Origin: Dillenia suffruticosa
Taxonomy: Eukaryota; Streptophyta; Magnoliopsida; Dilleniales; Dilleniaceae
Length of the DNA: 64,000 nt
Direction of reading: 5' to 3'
Assembly (NCBI GenBank): GCA_033439265.1
Contig: JAVTVX010000005.1
Span: 7,574,001-7,638,000 of the forward strand
Below the pieces are notes generated by a model, which saw only the letters and a program-made list of their open reading frames with translations, had not been told where the DNA came from and ran no database searches. A program made the translations under genes and the position numbers. Each line of letters starts with the position of its first letter. Position 1 is the stretch's first letter. Below are positions 58,900 to 64,000 of the stretch, one piece after another.

Positions 58900-59530
58900 A
58901 CGTGGCTCTGCGTAGCGAATCATGTAGTTCTGCATTGTACAGAACCACGAGTTCTGTGCAGTGCAGAACCACCTCCAGTCATGCAGAGCAGCCCGCTTTT
59001 TTTTCTGTATAATGGGATGCAGAATACTTTGACTCACGTAGAACCACGTAGAACCACCCCTTTTTTTTGCTAGCAAGCATGCAGAAATACCATTTCTCCC
59101 TTTTTTTTAGAATGGCATATGGCACGACCACCAATTAGATGGAACGAATTAGCAAACGCAGAACAGTCAATTAGATGCTACATAGCAGAACCACAGATAC
59201 TGCGTCGAAGGCTCTGCGACATAGTAGAATCCTCTCGTTCTGCTATCCAGCTAAACGATACGGTTCTCCCAGCTCTGATAAAATGCCACCCAATGTCTAA
59301 TTCTTTGAACATTAATATTCTTGTAACATCATTAATACTAATTCGCTGAACATTAATATTCTCGTAACATCACCTAGTTCCGGCATGTAGTAGATAAATA
59401 TGGTCCTGCTACATAGGAAATAACTTTTAAATAGTTCTGCGCTGTGCAGAACCACAATGCGGTTCGGTATGTTCTGTGTTTCATAGAACCACGTTTTGGT
59501 TCTGCACTTGGCAGAACGTCCCTTGGTTTT
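58900..59530. repeat. Palindromic repeat clusters right of Helitron relic 2
   Basis: GCAGAAC/GTTCTGC blocks at 58,900-59,060, 59,150-59,280 and 59,390-59,530, with ATTAATATTCTTGTAACATCA spacers (59,313 and 59,351) between. This spacer recurs at 53,884, 61,661, 62,468 and 62,879. Confidence 0.8.
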
Positions 59531-60680
59531 TCTTCCTTTCGGAACATTAAACATCCACAAAGGTGGATCTCAGAGGCTCTTCATAGGTTCTTTCTAGAAA
59601 AGGACGTTCTATTCCACGTGTCAGAACAATGAGAAAGCTGCAAAGGTAGCGACCACAAAATCAGCCTCAGCCTAAGGATGCAGCACTTGCAAACCCATGA
59701 TTTTAAAAAATAAACAAATAATATAACATTGAAATCAATCGAACTATTTAACAGCAGCAAATATTAGCTGCAAAGTAAACAACCAACAGGAACTCAGGCA
59801 GCTCTAAACCCAACGCTCCAAATATACAAATAAGCCAACACAAAACAAATAAATTAGATGAAGAAATGCCTAGGAAGAAGGAAAACCTAGTATATAAGAT
59901 ACAACTACGATCGGCCTTTTATAATTTTGTACTTTTTTGGAGGGGGGAGGACTTTCTCACTACGAACGAAAGATTCTTATAGGAATGTGCCCATATTAAG
60001 AAAAAATTTGATTTCTATCCTAAAAGTTAGCCGTTAAGGTAAAGAATCCCAATGTTTTTATACCATGTTCAGAAGACTAAGTTTGTCTATATGGAAGTTT
60101 AATAGGGTTGATGACAAAAAAGGTTCAATCGCCAGATAACATCTATAATTAGAAAATCATATGTCAAATAATCGATGCTTTGTTGCAATGATCCCAAACG
60201 AATTGAATGTCTTAACATTTGAAAGCCTGATCTGCATCAACTAATAAAAGTTCTATGTAGATTCTGAAAATGTGATATTCTAACTCCCTGAACTCTGGTA
60301 ATTTCTCCACAACCGACAGAATTTTACAGATGGAGAAAGAATGACAGCAAAAAAATTTTTGAGGTGAGGTTTTCCATCATCTTCGTAGAGAATACCATCA
60401 TATCCGCGCTACAATTATAAAAAAAAATACATATATGAGAAAAAAATTTGCAGGTAAGTTCTTAAATTGACAAAGAGAATCAAAGAAGAAGTGGTGGACA
60501 AGTTTATATGCATCAGAAAACACTTCTTGCCATGATGTTGTCTTGATTCATCATTTAATATTTTCACATTGTATGTTACAATTTTCATATATTATTTAAA
60601 TAAAGATCAAAATAAATCCATTTTAATATTTTAAAATATTGGATACTGGATAATAAGTTGGAATGCATAACTATGAAGCT
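59531..60680. other. AT-rich spacer without genes
   Basis: No coding sequence or recognised element; some A-rich tracts. It resembles the non-coding parts of the left repeat modules. Confidence 0.45.
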
Positions 60681-60684
60681 CTAA

Positions 60685-63320
60685 TATGCGCAGAACCACG
60701 TCGACAGAACAACGACGTTCTGCTATGTACAGAACTATGTAGTTCTACAACGTAGCAGAACCACGTAGTTCTGTTACGTAGCAGAATCTAATGATCCCGC
60801 CATATGGTTCTGCTAGGCCGCAGAACCAGTCGTTCTCCTTTGGGTTCTGCTATACAGCAGAATCACATTGTTCTCCTTCGGAAGGTTTGCTCTGCTACGT
60901 TGCAGAACCATGTTATCCTACGGCGTAACACAACCACCTCGTTTAGTTACGCAACAGAACCACATGGTTCTGGTTCGGAGGTCTTGCTACATAATAGAGC
61001 TCTCTCGAGTTCTGCTATATAGCAGAACCACATTGTTCTCCTTCGGAAGGTATGCTCTGCTACGTTGCAGAACCATGTTATCCTGCGGCGTAACACAACC
61101 ACTTCGTTCAGTCACGCAGTAGAACCACATGGTTCTGGTTCGCAGGTCTTGCTACATAATAGAGCTCGTTGTGCTATCTAGCAAAACCAAAGGTTTTGCC
61201 ATGCAGCAGAACCATATAGTTCTACATAGCAGAACCATGCAGTCCCCTTACACAGCAGAAACTCACATCTCTGCTACACGACACTTGGAGGATTTCGTCA
61301 ACGAACACCAAATAGCGAAGCCAGATAGTAAACTTGTATTAGAAGCAATCAACGAATCAAAACTAAGAACGCCAATTCTTTTCCCTTTTTTTAATATTTC
61401 TCTGAACGGAGAATATTTTTTAAATCTAACCCATAGTTTCTAAATTGTTGTTTCGGCTACAAAATTCTAGAAAAACAATTTCCCCAACACTAATGATACC
61501 AAAACCACATTCTCTAAATTGGAATACAATACAAAAGTTGTAAGTTTTTTTGCTTTTTTTAAATAATTTTCAAATTAACTTAATTCTTTTTATATCTTTA
61601 CTTTGATTCCTTCATGAACTCTTTTGCTCATTAAATATCTAATCCTTACAAGATTATTATTCTTGTAGCATTTTTAACACTATCGTATGCAGCAGAACCA
61701 CACCGCTTGCTTCGAAGGTTTTGCTACATAGTAGAACCATTTGGTCGTGCCATGCAGCAGAACCATATAATTCTGCGATGAGGCAGAACCATGAGGTTCT
61801 GTTAAACCTCATACTTCTGCAAGCAATAACCAATCAACAGAGGGTCCACCACCCAGTAGAACCTTCTAGATCTGCCACGCAATAGAATGTTATAGTTCCA
61901 CTATGCAGTAGAACCACGTGGCCAACAGAACCATGAGGTTCTGGTTCGAAAGTTAAGCTATAAAGCAGGACGCTCGTGTTCTGCTCCCTGACAGAATAGA
62001 CGGTTTTGCTATGTAGCAGAACCATAACATAGCAAGAGAAAACCCCAGTGGCCACCGTCATCAGAACCAAAAGGCCGGTACCCAAAAAAATAAAAAGGAA
62101 AAGCGGAAAAAGGCCCAAGCCGAACGTCCCCATTCGCCCCACCTAGAGAGGCAAACCTTTAAAGGAAAAACAAAGACAAACCATCACAATAGAGAAGAAG
62201 AGAGAAGAGAAGAGAAGAGAAGAATAACTTCCATAACGCATCCCAAAACAGCGAAAACGAAAACGAAAATAAACACAAACCCTGAAAACAAAGGGTAAAA
62301 ATATTCGACACAGTCGGAAACACAGCAAGAGAAAATCTCAGTGACCATCTTCATCAACACCAAAGAGCGGAAGTGCAGATAATAAAAAAAAAAGAAGCCG
62401 AACCTGAAACCAAACGGCTCCATCCCCCTACCCAGACAGCGAGAAATAGGTAGAGCGCTTTCGACATTAATATTCTTGTAGCGCCATTAAAACTAAACAT
62501 TTTTGTACTCTTACCACAAAGCGACAGAGTCCTGCTATGCAGTAGAACCACGTTGTTCTCCTTCACAAGGTAAGTTCTGCTACGTCGCAGAACCATGTGT
62601 TCAGCCGCATAGCAGAACCAGACAGTCCTGCTATGTACCCAAACCACACGGTTCTGCTTCGGAGGGTCCGCCACTTAGTAGAACCTTCTAGATCTGCTAT
62701 ATAGCAGAACCACGTGTCCAGCAGAACCACAAGGTTCTGCTTCAAAGGTTCAGCAATAAAGCAGAACCCTCCGGTTCTGCTCCCTGGCAGAACAGACGGT
62801 TTTGCTACACAGCAGAACCATGTAGCTCTTCTCTAACGAATTTTCTTTGTTAGTAAAGATCTAAGTCTTTCGACATTAATATTCCTGTAGCGCCATTAAA
62901 ACTAAACATTTTTGTACTCTTACCACATAGCAGGACGGCAATGTCCTACTATGCAGCAGAGCCACGTTGTTCTCCTTTAGAAGGTTAGTTCTACTACGTC
63001 GCACAACCACCCGTTCAGCTACATAGCTAAACCAGACAGTCCTGCTACGCACCTAAACCACACAGTTCTGCTTTGGAGGGTCCGCCACCTAGCAGAACCT
63101 TCTAGATTTGCTACACAGCAGAATGATATAGTTTCACTACGTAGTACAACCACGTGGCCAGCAGAACCACAAGGTTCTACTTCAAAAGTTAAACTATAAA
63201 GCAGAACCGTCCGGTTCCGCTTCCCGACATTTTCCTATGCAGCAAAACCATGTAGATCTCCTAAATAGCACAACCACACAATCCTCTTACATATGAGGAA
63301 CTTAGATTTCTACCATGCGA
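60685..63320. repeat. Dense palindromic repeat region, right group
   Basis: Clusters at 60,685-61,265, 61,683-62,030, 62,520-62,830 and 62,935-63,290. Well-preserved units read AGCAGAACCACGTAGTTCTG (60,754 onward) with a TACGTAGC link, giving a repeat near 26 bp whose two halves are complementary. Larger duplications sit on top. One is about 165 bp in tandem (from about 60,846 and 61,011), sharing TTCTCCTTCGGAAGGT and CTCTGCTACGTTGCAGAACC. Another is a unit near 410 bp with ATTAATATTC-TGTAGCGCCAT (62,468 and 62,879) and CCTTCTAGAT-TGC. Confidence 0.85.
62034..62425. repeat. Tandem pair related to 29.7-30.1 kb
   Basis: AGCAAGAGAAAA followed by CAGTG-CCA-C-TCATCA occurs at about 62,031 and 62,325 (period near 293). 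Each copy is followed by a purine-rich stretch and a CCCC-rich block (CCCATTCGCCCCACC; CCATCCCCCTACCC). AGAAG repeats lie at about 62,190-62,225. Confidence 0.65.
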
Positions 63321-63563
63321 CACATGCATGACTTCATGATGAACGCCAAATACCCGAGGCAGATAGTACACTTGTATTGGAAGCGATAAACCAATCAACA
63401 TTAACAATGAATAATTTTTTTTTTCATTTCTTGCTTTCTTTTAATAATTTTCCGAATAGACAATGTTTTGACCACAAACAACGCCAAACCACATCTTTTA
63501 ATTCCGAACACAATCAGCAATGACAGGAGCAGCGATACTATAAAATTCTCGATAAGATAACGC

Positions 63564-63858
63564 TATGGAGAACCACCTATGGAGCTGGTGAAGTCAAGAG
63601 GTACAAACCTGTTGATTCTATGAGGATTGCTTCTGATAGCTGGTTAACCTACATTGATTGAGTTTTGACGTTACTTACTGCATGCGATGAAGAAAAAGCA
63701 TACCCCGCTGCATTTCTTTCTCCTGTTCCTCATCACATGCAACAACCAATATCGATACCTAATCAATGCAAGTTAACCGACTATCAGAACCAATCCTCAT
63801 AGAAACATCATATCTGTAACTCTCCACTCCGCCGGCTCCATGCGGTTCTCCTTCGATA
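63564..63858. repeat. Long imperfect inverted repeat (about 98-base arms)
   Basis: 63,564-63,661 and 63,760-63,858 are reverse complements with mismatches: TCTATGAGGATTG-TTCTGATAG-GGTTAAC-T-CATTGATT occurs forward on the left and inverted on the right, and the GGAGAACC and ATGGAGC blocks also pair. The loop is about 98 bases. The region contains no gene. It could be a foldback element or a hairpin RNA locus. Confidence 0.8.
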
Positions 63859-64000
63859 GCCCTCCATCAACATCCGCACAATGGCTCCAAAAACAGCTCT
63901 GCACTTTGGTAGTCCTGCGCCAAATCCACAAGCAGTTCCTCATTTCGGTCGTTCAGCATTAGACCCACATGTATTCCCTTGTTTTCTTAGTTCTGTGTTC
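63859..64000. other. Window end, no feature recognised
   Basis: Unassigned sequence, less AT-rich than its surroundings. Nothing further supported. Confidence 0.4.

Noticed and set aside
62143..62423. Minus-strand Phe/Ser-rich open frames of 61-79 codons
   Set aside because: Low-complexity AGAAG repeats and repeat-family DNA; no domain.
25640..63320. CRISPR-like reading of the regularly placed GCAGAAC blocks
   Set aside because: Eukaryotic context, irregular gaps, no uniform repeat length and no cas genes.

Overview
The window is nuclear DNA from a flowering plant, most likely a eudicot. Its genes have short exons and AT-rich introns with plant splice sites. They encode plant families: a SWEET sugar transporter, an FLX-like coiled-coil protein and a BASS transporter. 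No bacterial-type operon, CRISPR array or rRNA is visible. I cannot name the species.

Left part, about 1-23,100, is gene-bearing. It runs from the 3' end of a plastid-type zinc-finger-family gene (to 2,464), through a complete six-exon SWEET2 gene (4,550-6,612) with a second possible first exon at 3,292-3,361, a minus-strand pseudogene of a plant-specific small protein (8,311-8,787), a complete FLX-like gene (10,304-11,837), a BASS3-like pseudogene broken by indels and a deletion (17,273-20,250), to a complete gene for a protein with a PHD and an extended PHD finger (21,149-22,302). That last gene appears to use a GC-AG intron. Several genes have long CT/GA microsatellites at their 5' ends.

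Right part, about 23,200-64,000, is a graveyard of mobile DNA. Its signature is a degenerate self-complementary repeat built on GTTCTGC/GCAGAAC, which recurs in more than 20 clusters from 25.6 kb to 63.3 kb. Between the clusters lie worn coding cores: a gypsy-type-transposase-like gene (35.2-37.3 kb), a small rearranged Copia element with an intact 5-bp target-site duplication (38,536-41,529), and two related minus-strand Helitron relics (about 43.5-52.3 kb and 54.4-58.7 kb). Each relic joins Rep/helicase sequence to a replication-protein-A-like gene. The two relics carry complementary deletions.

The most unusual features are the palindromic repeat clusters alternating with Helitron cores, their higher-order organisation, and two long inverted repeats (39.4-41.2 kb and 63.56-63.86 kb) that could make double-stranded RNA. 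No intact autonomous element is present: the helicase has lost key Walker residues and carries stops. Family assignments come from reading the translated sequence; no database search was run.
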